Assembly (NCBI GenBank): GCA_963724625.1
Contig: CAVRVO010000003.1
Span: 1 to 64,000 of the forward strand
Direction: 5' to 3'
Length of the DNA stretch: 64,000 nucleotides
Origin: DATBVX01 sp963724625
GTDB taxonomy: Bacteria; Pseudomonadota; Gammaproteobacteria; Steroidobacterales; Steroidobacteraceae
The notes beneath the pieces are model-generated. The model did no database searches and had not been told where the DNA came from. It worked only from the letters and a program-made list of their open reading frames with translations. Below, one piece after another: positions 36,588 to 45,827 of the stretch (its first letter is position 1; every line of letters starts with the position of its first letter). Position numbers and translations under genes: made by a program.

Positions 36588-37595
36588 GTGCCAATCAGCA
36601 CGATGCCCCCACGGCTAAGGCTGCAGCTCGCGGTCGAAGAGCTGCCGTTGAAGGTGCCCTTCCGGATCTCGGGGTACACCTTCACGCAGATCCCCGCATT
36701 GGTCGCCCAGCTTTGGGACGCGGAACGTATTGGCCGTGGCGAGGCTGAGGGCGTCTACTACTTCGACGACACGCCCGCGCGCATGGCCGTCGATATCGAA
36801 TCGCGCCGTGCCGAGATCGAGGCGGGTATCACCCGTGACGAGCTTCGCCAGCTGTTGCCGATCGGCGGCGCGAGGAATGCGCTGGATTGCGCACTCTGGG
36901 AGCTGGAGGCGAAAAGGGCGGGACAGCCGGTCTGGAAGCTGGCGGGAATCGAGCAGGCGGTGCCGCTGGCGACGATGTTCACGCTCGGCGCAGACCATCC
37001 TGCGACGATTGCAACGGCTGCGACGGCACGCGCGGACGCAACGGCGCTCAAACTCAAGTTGAGCGGCGAGCTTGAACTGGACATCGAGCGGGTCCGGGCG
37101 GTCCGCGCTGCGCGGCCGGACGTCTGGCTGGGAGTCGACGCGAACCAAGGCTACACACTCGATTCACTCGAACGCCTCGTGCCCGTGCTCATGCAAGCGC
37201 GTGTACTCCTGCTCGAGCAGCCACTGGCGCGCGGCTGCGAAGCGAATCTCGACCTTGTCGATTGCCCGATTCCGATCGCCGCCGATGAAAGCTGTCAAGG
37301 GCTCGCCGACATCGAAGGTCTGCTCGGCCTGTTCGATGTCGTGAACATCAAGCTCGACAAGTGCGGTGGGCTGACTGAGGCACTCCTCATGATCCACAAG
37401 TCGCGTCGGCTCGGGTTGAAAGTGATGGTGGGCAACATGGTCGGCACCAGCCTTGCGATGGCGCCGGCGTTCGTCGCCGGCCAGCTCTGCGACTTCATCG
37501 ATCTCGACGGGCCAACCTTCCTCACGGTCGATCGCACTCCTGGTGTGGTCTTCGACCGCGGCACGGTGTGGTGCCCGGAGCAACTCTGGGGTTGA
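36588..37595 (+). CDS. dgcA: N-acetyl-D-glutamate racemase/dipeptide epimerase, DgcA-like
   Basis: A 335-residue enolase-superfamily protein of the MLE subgroup, starting at GTG 36588. Catalytic Lys155-x-Lys157 (LKLKL), metal ligands Asp184 (DANQGY), Glu210 (LEQPL) and Asp233 (ADES), and the second base in NIKLDKCGG (Lys255 or Lys258) are all present. This is the pattern of L-Ala-D/L-Glu epimerases and of DgcA, the N-acetyl-D-glutamate racemase. The DUF1611 protein encoded at 41182 is DgcN-like, and the two together define the D-Glu catabolic pair, which argues for DgcA. Muropeptide epimerase activity is the main alternative. Confidence 0.8.
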   Translation: MPISTMPPRLRLQLAVEELPLKVPFRISGYTFTQIPALVAQLWDAERIGRGEAEGVYYFDDTPARMAVDIESRRAEIEAGITRDELRQLLPIGGARNALDCALWELEAKRAGQPVWKLAGIEQAVPLATMFTLGADHPATIATAATARADATALKLKLSGELELDIERVRAVRAARPDVWLGVDANQGYTLDSLERLVPVLMQARVLLLEQPLARGCEANLDLVDCPIPIAADESCQGLADIEGLLGLFDVVNIKLDKCGGLTEALLMIHKSRRLGLKVMVGNMVGTSLAMAPAFVAGQLCDFIDLDGPTFLTVDRTPGVVFDRGTVWCPEQLWG

Positions 37596-37625
37596 CCGGG
37601 CTTTCACATCTGCGGGGCTCGTTCG

Positions 37626-37672
37626 ATTGACAATTCTCCGGTTGGGATCATGATGTCCGTATTGGGATTAAA
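37626..37672 (+). promoter_or_regulatory. Conserved promoter/operator block, copy 2
   Basis: The second copy of the 47-bp block found at 34469-34515. It begins ATTGACAATTCTCC and ends with CCGTATTGGGATTAAA. TTGACA at 37627-37632 and CATGAT at 37649-37654 (16 bases apart) give a promoter toward the dipeptidase at 37689. GGAT again appears twice, 20 bp apart. An ATG at 37650 lies inside the block, so it cannot be the start of that gene. Since the upstream gene dgcA ends at 37595, this copy begins a second transcription unit in the locus. Confidence 0.65.
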
Positions 37673-37688
37673 GAGCCGAATCGAGTCT

Positions 37689-38840
37689 ATGACGGTCAAG
37701 CAGGCAGGAATCGCGCGGCGGCGCTTTCTCCAGGGCAGCGCGGCAGCGCTGCTTGTCGCCGGGCCGTCGATGTTGAACATCGGCCGTTTCCAGGTCTTCG
37801 CCGACAGTCCGCACAAGTATTCCGCGCGGGCGGTCAAGATCGTCGAGCGTGCGCTCGTGATCGACATGCTCGGCGTGCTGAAACTCGATTTCACGCCGGA
37901 AGCCTTCGCGGTGCCGACTACTGAACAGGAAGCCGCGATGTTCCGCGGCAGTGGCATCACCGGGTTTCACAATTCCATCGGCATCGGCGGGCCGTCGGCA
38001 TACGACGATGCACTGACCTTCCTCGCCGCCTGGCAGGGCTACGCAGGCCGCAATGCGGATGTCTTTTCGTTGGCGGGTCGCGCGTCGGACCTCGACCACG
38101 CCAAGGCGGAGCGCAAGGTCGCGGTGATCATGGGGCTGCAGAACGCTGACCAGTTCCGCGACCCGAAAGACGTCAAGGCGTTTTACCAGCTCGGGCTGCG
38201 CTGCGCGCAGCTCACCTACAACTCGCAGAACGCTCTTGGCTCGGGCAGCACAGATCGGGTCGATGGCGGCGTCAGCGACTTTGGCGCCGAGATCATCAAG
38301 GCGATGAACGAAGTGGGGATGCTGGTCGACGTTTCTCACTGCGGCGACCGGACCACGCTGGATGCCATCGAGCTCTCGCCCAAGCCGATCGCCATCACGC
38401 ATTCGAACTGCCGTGCTCTCAACAACCATCCGCGCCTCAAGACCGACGAAGCGATCCAGAAGCTGGCAGCGAAGGGTGGAGTGATGGGCATCACCGGCGT
38501 GCGCATGTTCGTGCGCGATCGCGAGCCGACGACGGTCGAGCATATCGTCGATCACATCGATCACGTCGTGCAGCTGGTCGGGATCGAGCATGTCGGCATC
38601 GGGTCCGATTCCGATCTCAACGGCTACGACGACATGCCCGCGGACCAGCTCAAGGAGCTGCGCGCTTCCTACAAGGCGAGCTACGCCTTCCGCGACAAGA
38701 TCGACACCGATGGTTACGACCATCCACGCAAAACTTTCGACCTGACCGAGGCGCTGATCCGTCGCGGCTATTCCGACGACAACATTTCAGCCGTACTCGG
38801 CGGCAATTTCCGGCGCCTGTTGGGCGCCACATGGGCGTAA
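37689..38840 (+). CDS. Tat-exported M19-family protein with altered metal site
   Basis: A 383-residue protein from the ATG at 37689, since the earlier in-frame ATG at 37650 is inside a promoter block. The signal is ARRRFLQGSAAALLVAG, a Tat motif. The M19 fold is clear: LGLRCAQLTYNSQNALGSG, MLVDVSHCGD (His217), IAITHSNCRALNNHPR (His238) and EHVGIGSDSDLNG. The first zinc motif, normally HxD, is replaced by VIDMLGVLKLD, and the bridging Glu is Gln151 in MGLQNADQ. The canonical binuclear site is therefore incomplete. The protein may use one metal, have another substrate, or bind only. It is followed after 34 bases by the TonB receptor. Confidence 0.85.
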   Translation: MTVKQAGIARRRFLQGSAAALLVAGPSMLNIGRFQVFADSPHKYSARAVKIVERALVIDMLGVLKLDFTPEAFAVPTTEQEAAMFRGSGITGFHNSIGIGGPSAYDDALTFLAAWQGYAGRNADVFSLAGRASDLDHAKAERKVAVIMGLQNADQFRDPKDVKAFYQLGLRCAQLTYNSQNALGSGSTDRVDGGVSDFGAEIIKAMNEVGMLVDVSHCGDRTTLDAIELSPKPIAITHSNCRALNNHPRLKTDEAIQKLAAKGGVMGITGVRMFVRDREPTTVEHIVDHIDHVVQLVGIEHVGIGSDSDLNGYDDMPADQLKELRASYKASYAFRDKIDTDGYDHPRKTFDLTEALIRRGYSDDNISAVLGGNFRRLLGATWA

Positions 38841-38874
38841 GCCGCAGCAATTGTTTTTTTTGGGGGGACTGCAA

Positions 38875-41160
38875 ATGAGCATCAAGCAACTGGCACGCCG
38901 CAGCGCGCTGACAATTGGGACTCTGCTGGCAGGCGCAGGTGTCGTCGCGGCACAGGAAGCGTCGAACCTTGGCGAGGTGGTGGTCACCGCGCAGAAACGC
39001 TCCGAAACGCTGTTGGAGATCCCGATGTCGGTCTCCGTCATTAGCGGCGAAACGCTCGAACGGGGGCAGGCGGACAATTTCAAGGATCTCGTCGCTCTGG
39101 TGCCGGGCTTGAGCATCAATACCAACACGCCCGGCGTCTCGCGCATCACGCTGCGGGGTATCAATACCGGGGGTGTCGCGTCGACGGTCGGCGTCTACGT
39201 CAATGACGTACCGTTTGGATCGAGCAGCGGACTGGCCAATGGTGCGATTCTGTCCGGCGACTTCGACACCTTCGACATGGAGCGGATCGAGGTCCTGCGC
39301 GGTCCGCAGGGGACCCTGTACGGCGCGAGCTCACTCGGCGGCGTAATCAAGTACGTCGCCAACGATCCGTCGACGAAAGACTTTGAAGGCCGCCTGCTAG
39401 GGACCACGGAAAGCGTCGAAGGCGGCGGGATGGGCTATGCCTTGACCGGCGTGCTGAACATCCCGTTGAGCGATACTTTCGCGGTCCGCGCCAGCGGCTT
39501 CTATCGTTCCGATGACGGCTACATCAATTCGATCGGCAACAATCCGATTCCGACTCTGCAGGATCCGACGGTCAACATCGAGAGCACACGGGTCGAGAAG
39601 GACCTCAACGGGCTCGAGAACTACGGTGGGCGGATCTCGGCGCTGTTCGAACCCTCGGACCATTTCTCGCTCAATCTGACGGCCCTGTTCCAGGACATCA
39701 ACAGCGACAACGCGGACCGGTTCGAGGCCGACCCGGAGACGCTCGAGCCCCTGTATGGCGGCTCCGTGGTTTCCCGCTACCACCCGGAGTGGACGGACAT
39801 CGAGTATCGCGTCTACAGCGCAACGATCAACTGGGGTATCGGACCTGTCACTCTGCAGTCGGTGACCAGTTACGGCGAGTTCGAGGAAAACTTCCAGCGC
39901 GATATTGCCGTCGTGCCCGCTCTTGGAGCACCGACTGCGCAGCTGGCAACTCTGGTGTTCAGCACCCCGGGCACCACTGACACGTTGTTGTCCGGGATCG
40001 TGCATCAGGTCACCAGTACCGATAAGTTCACCCAGGAGCTGCGCCTCTTGTCGCCCGAGAACGATGCGTTCGAGTGGCTGATCGGCGCCTACTACACGGA
40101 CGAAGATTCCGCCATCGATCCGCAGGCTTTGTTTGCGGTCTTGCCCGGCACCGAAGAGATTGCCCCCGGCATACCGCAACTGGCCGATGTCAGCGTCTTG
40201 TCCAACTACAAGGAATTTGCGCTGTTTGCGAACGCAACCTGGCATATCAGCCCGAAGTTCGATCTGTCCTTCGGCGCACGCTGGAGCGACAACGATCAGG
40301 ATGCTTCCCAGGTACTCGACGCGTTCGTGTTTCCAGCACCTGTCGTCTTCGACAAAGCGAGTTCGTCCGAGAGCCCGTTCACCTGGTCGGTGTCGCCGCG
40401 CTACGAGTTCACGGACACGACTTCGATGTACGTGCGCGTCGCGACCGGCTTTCGGCCGGGCGGCCCGAACGTCCTGGCGCCCGGTACACCGGCCGGCACG
40501 CCGACGACCTATGACTCTGACGAGCTCACGAACTACGAGCTCGGCCTCAAGACTGGCAATGCAGCTGGCACCTACTCTCTCGACGTCGCAGCTTTCTTCC
40601 TCGACTGGAAAGACATTCAGCTGTTTGCCCAGGTTAATGGCGTCGGCATCAATGCCAACGGCGGTACCGCGGAGAGCCAGGGCGTCGAGTTCACGGCGAC
40701 AGCCATCCCGCTCTCGGGCCTGACGCTCACGCTCAGTGGCGCTTACACCGATGCCAAACTCACCCAGGACACCGACCCGCTCGTGGGCGGCCTGGACGGT
40801 GACCCGTTGCCCTTCGTGCCGGAGTGGGCCTTGACTCTCGGCGGCGATTACGAATGGCCCGTCTTTAGCAACGCGAGGGCCTACGTCGGCGGCCAGATCG
40901 CGTACATCGGCGACCGTACCGCGACATTCGACAATCGCAACGCCGCCGGCGACATCCGCGAAGCCGATTCGTACACGGCCGGCGATCTGCGGACCGGGAT
41001 CATCTGGGACCGTTGGTCGATCGAGCTCTACGGCAAGAACGTGACAGACGAAGAGGGCATCACCGACATCGAGGCGCCCGGGAATTTCCCGAATGGCGCC
41101 GTTGCGATCAGCACCATCCGCCCGCGAACGATCGGCTTGTCGTTGGGCGTGCATTTCTGA
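38875..41160 (+). CDS. TonB-dependent receptor of the D-Glu peptide locus
   Basis: A 761-residue outer-membrane receptor from the ATG at 38875, after a GGGGGG run that can act as Shine-Dalgarno. The signal peptide is followed by a plug domain (EVVVTAQKRSETLLEIPMSV, ADNFKDLVALVPGLSIN, VGVYVNDVPFGSS, RIEVLRGPQGTLYGASSLGG). The barrel follows, ending with a C-terminal Phe (LSLGVHF). FAVRASGFYRSDDGYI and similar words place it in the large receptor family used for glycans, peptides and terpenoids. No SusD partner is next to it. The neighbours suggest that a peptide containing D-Glu is imported. Confidence 0.88.
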   Translation: MSIKQLARRSALTIGTLLAGAGVVAAQEASNLGEVVVTAQKRSETLLEIPMSVSVISGETLERGQADNFKDLVALVPGLSINTNTPGVSRITLRGINTGGVASTVGVYVNDVPFGSSSGLANGAILSGDFDTFDMERIEVLRGPQGTLYGASSLGGVIKYVANDPSTKDFEGRLLGTTESVEGGGMGYALTGVLNIPLSDTFAVRASGFYRSDDGYINSIGNNPIPTLQDPTVNIESTRVEKDLNGLENYGGRISALFEPSDHFSLNLTALFQDINSDNADRFEADPETLEPLYGGSVVSRYHPEWTDIEYRVYSATINWGIGPVTLQSVTSYGEFEENFQRDIAVVPALGAPTAQLATLVFSTPGTTDTLLSGIVHQVTSTDKFTQELRLLSPENDAFEWLIGAYYTDEDSAIDPQALFAVLPGTEEIAPGIPQLADVSVLSNYKEFALFANATWHISPKFDLSFGARWSDNDQDASQVLDAFVFPAPVVFDKASSSESPFTWSVSPRYEFTDTTSMYVRVATGFRPGGPNVLAPGTPAGTPTTYDSDELTNYELGLKTGNAAGTYSLDVAAFFLDWKDIQLFAQVNGVGINANGGTAESQGVEFTATAIPLSGLTLTLSGAYTDAKLTQDTDPLVGGLDGDPLPFVPEWALTLGGDYEWPVFSNARAYVGGQIAYIGDRTATFDNRNAAGDIREADSYTAGDLRTGIIWDRWSIELYGKNVTDEEGITDIEAPGNFPNGAVAISTIRPRTIGLSLGVHF

Positions 41161-41181
41161 CGGCGCGGCACCGGTAGAAAA

Positions 41182-42252
41182 GTGTCGGCAGTACACAACG
41201 CGGCCGCGAGAGGCGACGCGTCGGACTCACTCGTGACCCGGCTGCCGTCGCCCTATCTGCTCTTCCTGGGCGATGTCACCGACCCGACGTACGCCAAGAC
41301 CGCGTTCGGCCTGCGTGACTGGGCTCGCGAGCGTTGCATCGGCGAGCTGTCCTGCACTGGGGGCACGGTCACGACGGGACTGCCGCGTCTCACGCCGAGT
41401 GAAGCACGCGCTCAAGGCGCGCGTGCGCTCCTAATTGGCATTGCCAACGAGGGCGGTCGAATCATGGACAGCTGGATCCCGACGCTCGTCAGCGCGTTGG
41501 AGGCAGGTCTCGATATCGTGAGCGGGATGCATGCGCGGCTCGAGGATACGCCGGGACTCAAGGCCGCGGCCGAGCGCCATCACCGGCGTCTCATCAACGT
41601 GCGCACGCCGCCGCGCGACCTGATGGTCGGAACCGGAGCGCGGCGTATGGGCAAGCGCTTGCTCACCGTGGGCACGGACTGTGCACTCGGCAAGAAATAC
41701 ACAGCACTCGCGCTGACGCGGACTTTTCGCGCCCGCGGCCTCGATGCCGATTTCCGCGCCACCGGGCAGACGGGAATCATGATCGCGGGTAGCGGCATGC
41801 CGATGGACGCTGTCGTGGCCGATTTCGAAGCTGGCGCCGCGGAGCGGTTGAGTCCGGATGCGGCCGCGGATCACTGGGACGTGATCGAAGGGCAGGGGTC
41901 GCTGTTTCATCCCTCCTACGCGGCGGTATCACTCGGCCTGCTCCACGGCAGCCAGCCCGATGTGATCGTGGTGTGCCATGAGCCGGGCAGGCGCCACATC
42001 CTTGGGCTGGAGGCGTTCGAGCTTCCGACGCTCGAGGAGACGATCGATCTCAATCTGAGGCTCGGCCGACGGACCAATCCCGCAATCCGTTGTGCGGGTA
42101 TCAGCTTCAACACATCGAGCTTGTCGGAGCGCGAAGCGCGCCAACTGATAAGTGAGGAAGGTGCCCGCCTGCGATTGCCGGTCGCCGATCCAATGCGTGG
42201 TGGCCCCGAATTCGAGCGGCTGGCCGACGCCTGCCTGCAGGAAAGCACCTGA
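41182..42252 (+). CDS. dgcN: DUF1611-family D-glutamate N-acetyltransferase, DgcN-like
   Basis: A 356-residue protein starting at GTG 41182; a later GTG at 41233 would give the shorter N-terminus (TRLPSPYLLFLGD) more usual in the family. The DUF1611 C-terminal part holds a P-loop-like TVGTDCALGKKYTALALTR (about 162-180), ATGQTGIMIAGSGMPMDAVV and the DVIEGQGSLFHPSYAAVSLG block. DgcN acetylates D-glutamate, after which DgcA racemises the N-acetyl-D-glutamate and a deacetylase frees L-glutamate. Its position 21 bases after the TonB gene and four bases before the permease supports this. The deacetylase is not in the window. Confidence 0.82.
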   Translation: MSAVHNAAARGDASDSLVTRLPSPYLLFLGDVTDPTYAKTAFGLRDWARERCIGELSCTGGTVTTGLPRLTPSEARAQGARALLIGIANEGGRIMDSWIPTLVSALEAGLDIVSGMHARLEDTPGLKAAAERHHRRLINVRTPPRDLMVGTGARRMGKRLLTVGTDCALGKKYTALALTRTFRARGLDADFRATGQTGIMIAGSGMPMDAVVADFEAGAAERLSPDAAADHWDVIEGQGSLFHPSYAAVSLGLLHGSQPDVIVVCHEPGRRHILGLEAFELPTLEETIDLNLRLGRRTNPAIRCAGISFNTSSLSEREARQLISEEGARLRLPVADPMRGGPEFERLADACLQEST

Positions 42253-42256
42253 GGCC

Positions 42257-43363
42257 GTGACGCCTCGCTCCTCCTGGTTCCAGCGCTATCTGCTACCCGG
42301 TTTCGCCTTCAAGGCCGTCGTCATCGGCGGCGGCTACGCGACGGGGCGTGAGCTCGCGGAGTTCTTCCTGCCAAGCGGTCCGTGGGGCGGGATGCTCGCG
42401 ATGCTGCTGGCGATGGTGGTGTGGAGTGTCGTGTGCGTCGTGACGTTCTTGTTCGCGCGCGCCACCGCGAGCCGCGACTACCGCACCTTCTTTCGCAATC
42501 TCCTGGGACCCGCGTGGGTCGTTTTCGAAGCCGCGTACTTCCTGTTCGTCATTCTGATACTCGCCGTGTTCGGCGCGGCAGCGGGCGCGATCGGACAAGC
42601 GCTCTTTGGCTGGCCGCCACTTGCGGGCACGTTGTGCCTGATCGGCGGCATCGCGGCATTCGCGACCTATGGCAATACCTCGGTTGAGCGCCTGTTCAAG
42701 TGGGTCTCGTTCTTCTTATATGGTGTCTACGCCGTGTTCGTAGTGCTGGCGCTCAGCACTTTCGGAGACCGCGTGGCTGCCAATTTCGCTACGGCTGGAT
42801 CGAGTGAAGGCTGGGCGCTCGGCGGATTGACGTATGCCGGGTACAACATCGTCGGCGCGGTGGTCATCCTCCCGGTGCTGCGTCACCTCACCAGCAATCG
42901 CGATGCCGTAGTTGCCGGCGCGCTCGCAGGTCCACTCGCGATGATTCCGGCTTTTCTCTTCTTTATCTGCATGGTGGCCTTCTATCCCGAAATCGGCCAG
43001 CAGGCATTACCCTCGGACTTCCTGTTACAGCGTATGAATGCCCCGGTCTTTCACGTGACGTTCCAGCTGATGATCTTCGCGGCGCTCCTCGAGAGTGGCA
43101 CCGGCGGCGTGCACGCGGTCAACGAGCGAATCGCTCACGCATATCGATCTCGCTACCAACGCGACCTGTCAGAACGCGCGCGCCTCGCGCTCGCCGGGGG
43201 CCTGCTGCTGGTCGCAATCTTTCTCGCCGATCGCTTCGGCCTCGTCATGCTGATCGCGCGTGGTTACCGCGCATTGGCCTACATCATCCTTGCGATCTAT
43301 GTGCTACCGCTCCTGACGTACGGGGTATGGCGGCTTGCCCGGCCTGCACGGCCGAATCAGTAG
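42257..43363 (+). CDS. APC-type membrane transporter (YkvI-like)
   Basis: A 368-residue inner-membrane protein starting at GTG 42257, four bases after dgcN stops. About ten membrane helices are visible, opening with FKAVVIGGGYATGRELAEFF and continuing with LFVILILAVFGAAAGAIGQ, GNTSVERLFKWVSFFLYGV, LTYAGYNIVGAVVILPVLRH and TFQLMIFAALLESGTGGVHA. The unwound GGGYATGRE of helix 1 is typical of LeuT-fold transporters. By context it probably imports D-glutamate or a D-Glu dipeptide from the periplasm. Export or another amino acid cannot be excluded. Confidence 0.75.
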   Translation: MTPRSSWFQRYLLPGFAFKAVVIGGGYATGRELAEFFLPSGPWGGMLAMLLAMVVWSVVCVVTFLFARATASRDYRTFFRNLLGPAWVVFEAAYFLFVILILAVFGAAAGAIGQALFGWPPLAGTLCLIGGIAAFATYGNTSVERLFKWVSFFLYGVYAVFVVLALSTFGDRVAANFATAGSSEGWALGGLTYAGYNIVGAVVILPVLRHLTSNRDAVVAGALAGPLAMIPAFLFFICMVAFYPEIGQQALPSDFLLQRMNAPVFHVTFQLMIFAALLESGTGGVHAVNERIAHAYRSRYQRDLSERARLALAGGLLLVAIFLADRFGLVMLIARGYRALAYIILAIYVLPLLTYGVWRLARPARPNQ

Positions 43364-43751
43364 ATCCACTGCAAGCGGGTCAGGGAGACTTTAGAGAACC
43401 GGGGCGCCCCTTCCCTGGCGGCACCCCGTGTTCACGCGCTAAGCAAGCGCGGGCAATCAGCTATCCGTTGCTGATTTGCCTTACGGACACTATGGCCCCG
43501 GCATTCGCCGCACGCCATTGGTCTTTGGGCCAATAGCGGTGCGCATCAGGAACTGCGATCGACTGCGCGGAGTAAATGGCCCGTTGGTGCAGTAGCCATG
43601 CACTGCCGAGCCGTGTAGAACAGCCGCAAGGACCTGAATCCGCTGACTCCGAGGCGACGAACTGTAATCCGGGGCGGCTGACGTGCAGTCGCATACCGGA
43701 CTGCGGCGCTCCATCCGAATCACGCTTGCAGGCATGATAGCAGAGGGAACG
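43364..43751. other. Intergenic region upstream of TonB receptor
   Basis: About 390 bases without a credible gene. The short frames in it lack family features and good starts. A weak hairpin is formed by ATTGG and CCAAT around 43518-43533. I looked for a cobalamin or TPP riboswitch, since a TonB receptor follows, and found no matching core. A promoter cannot be placed with confidence. Confidence 0.4.
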
Positions 43752-45820
43752 GTGGCGATCAGACACCTCGCGATTTCGGTCACGGCCGTTGCCGCGCTGA
43801 CGCCAGGCATCTGCCCCGCGGGAGGCCTTCCTACTTCTGTGCTCGAGGAAGTGACTGTCACCGGCCGGCTCGATCGACTGCAGGGGCGCCCGACCTCGGC
43901 GAGTCAGGGCGTAGTGACCGATGAACAGCTGGACCTGCGTCCCGGTGCTGCGGACCGGTGAGTTGCTCGAGGTCGTTCCGGGACTCATCGTCACTCAGCA
44001 CAGCGGTGACGGCAAAGCGAACCAGTACTTCCTGCGTGGGTTCAACCTCGACCATGGAACCGATCTTGCGACCAGCGTCGATGGCGTGCCGGTCAACATG
44101 GTTACGCATGCGCACGGTCAGGGCTACACAGACATCAACTTCGTCATCCCCGAGCTGGTGCAGTCGATTGATTACCGCAAGGGTACTTACTACGCCGACA
44201 CGGGCAATTTCTCCGCGGCCGGCGCGGTCAACCTGCGCTATCGATCCAGGTTGGATTCTCCAATCGCGGTAATCGAGGCAGGCCAGGACAATTACGCACG
44301 CGGTTTGATCGCGGCCTCGCCGAAGGTGGCAGGTGGAACCCTGCTAGCGGCCGTCGATTACGCACACATCGACGGTCCGTGGGAACTGGAAGAGAACTTC
44401 CACAAGCTGAACATGCTGGCTCGCTACAGCGCGGGCAATGACAGGCAACGTCTGTCGATCACGACACAGGGCTACGACGGCGAGTGGCGATCGACAGATC
44501 AGATTCCGCAGCGGGCGGTCGATTCCGGCGCGATCGGTCGCTTTGGCAACGTCGATCCGACTGACGGCGGCAAATCTCATCGCTACAGCCTGTCGGCTGA
44601 TTGGTTGGCAGCGATGGGGAGTGGCGCCATGTCGGCACAGGCGTACGCGATCGACTATCGACTGGACCTGATCTCCAACTTTACCTACGCCATCGATCGG
44701 ACCAGTGGCGATCAGTTCGAGCAGTTCGACGATCGGCACATCTACGGCGCGAACTGGCAATGGCAGCAGCCGCTGGCGCTCGGCTCGCTGCGCAATGACC
44801 TCACCGCCGGCGTCCAGGTTCGCTACGACGACATCGGCAAGGTGGGTCTCTACCACACGCAAGCGCGCGAGCGCCTGAGCACGGTGCGTGAAGACGCAGT
44901 GACCCAGGGAAGCTACTCGGGCTTTGCAAGCCTCGACACGACCTGGACCGATTGGGCGCGAACCACGATCGGCGTGCGTGCTGACTACTTCGACTTCGAT
45001 GTCGATGCGAGTCTCGCCGCCAATTCAGGCAGCGCGAGTGATTCCATCGCGAGCCCGAAGTTTGCACTCGTCCTCGGGCCATGGGCGCAGACGGACTTCT
45101 TTGTCGACATCGGGCGCGGGTTTCACAGCAACGACGCGCGCGGCACCACGATAAGTGTCGATCCGAGCGACGGCACGACACCGGTCGACCGTGTCGATCC
45201 GCTGGTCAGTGCGCTTGGCACCGATCTCGGCGTACGCACGGCGATCGTTCCGAATGCGCAACTGAGCCTGTCGTTGTGGGAGCTGAAGCTCGATTCGGAG
45301 TTGCTATTCGTCGGCGATGCCGGCACGACCGAGGCGAGCCGGCGAGCCGGCGCGCGGCGTCGAAGTGTCTGCGATCTGGAATCCGTTGCAGTGGTTGATA
45401 GTGGATGCGGATCTCGCCTGGTCGCACGCGCGGTTTGAAGATGATGATCCTGCCGGCAACCGTATTCCCGGCGCGGTCGAGAACGTGGCCTCGGTCGGCG
45501 TCGCGATCGATCATCCGAGCGGCTGGTTCGGCGGAGCGCGGTTTCGTCATTTCGGGCCCGCGCCGCTCATCGAGGACAACAGTGTGCGCTCGCAGCCGAC
45601 GACGCTGGTCAACGTCCAGGCAGGCTATCGATTCAACCGCCAGTGGAAACTCAGCGCCGCGCTCTACAACGTCTTCGACAGCAAGGACAACGACATCACC
45701 TATTACTACGAATCGCAGCTCGCGAACGAATCACAGCCGGTCGCAGACATTCATTTCCACCCGGTCGAGCCGCGAACCGTGCGGCTGACCGCGACCTACG
45801 CCTTCGACGCCAGGCCGTAG
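43752..45820 (+). pseudogene. TonB-dependent receptor, two frameshifts
   Basis: GTG at 43752 with GAGGGA just upstream. The signal peptide (VAIRHLAISVTAVAALTPG) and the start of the plug (LEEVTVTGRLDRLQGRPTSA, SQGVVTDEQLDLRP) are in the first frame. After one extra base near 43944 the plug continues with TGELLEVVPGLIVTQHSGDG, ANQYFLRGFNLDHGTDLATS and INFVIPELVQSIDYRKGTYY. A second extra base near 45348 precedes GVEVSAIWNPLQWLIVDADL to the end at 45820, where YNVFDSKDNDITYYYESQL closes the barrel. Repaired length is about 689 residues. This subfamily is widespread in proteobacteria; the substrate is not known. Confidence 0.75.
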
Positions 45821-45827
45821 CGGTGGG

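Noticed and set aside
35246..36685. A 479-codon frame antisense to the serine hydrolase
   Set aside because: It is low in hydrophobic order and rich in His, Arg and Gln, while the plus strand has complete catalytic motifs and membrane helices.
37650..37688. ATG at 37650 as the start of the Tat dipeptidase
   Set aside because: It lies inside the conserved 47-bp promoter block and would put extra residues before the Tat signal. The ATG at 37689 gives a normal Tat peptide.
39397..41196. A 599-codon frame antisense to the TonB receptor gene at 38875
   Set aside because: The plus strand there encodes a full TonB receptor with plug and barrel motifs. The antisense frame is Arg/Gly/Asp-rich without any domain, as expected for a shadow of a high-GC gene.
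43364..43751. Possible cobalamin or other riboswitch before a TonB receptor gene
   Set aside because: No B12-box core or other conserved riboswitch sequence could be found on either strand in this gap.
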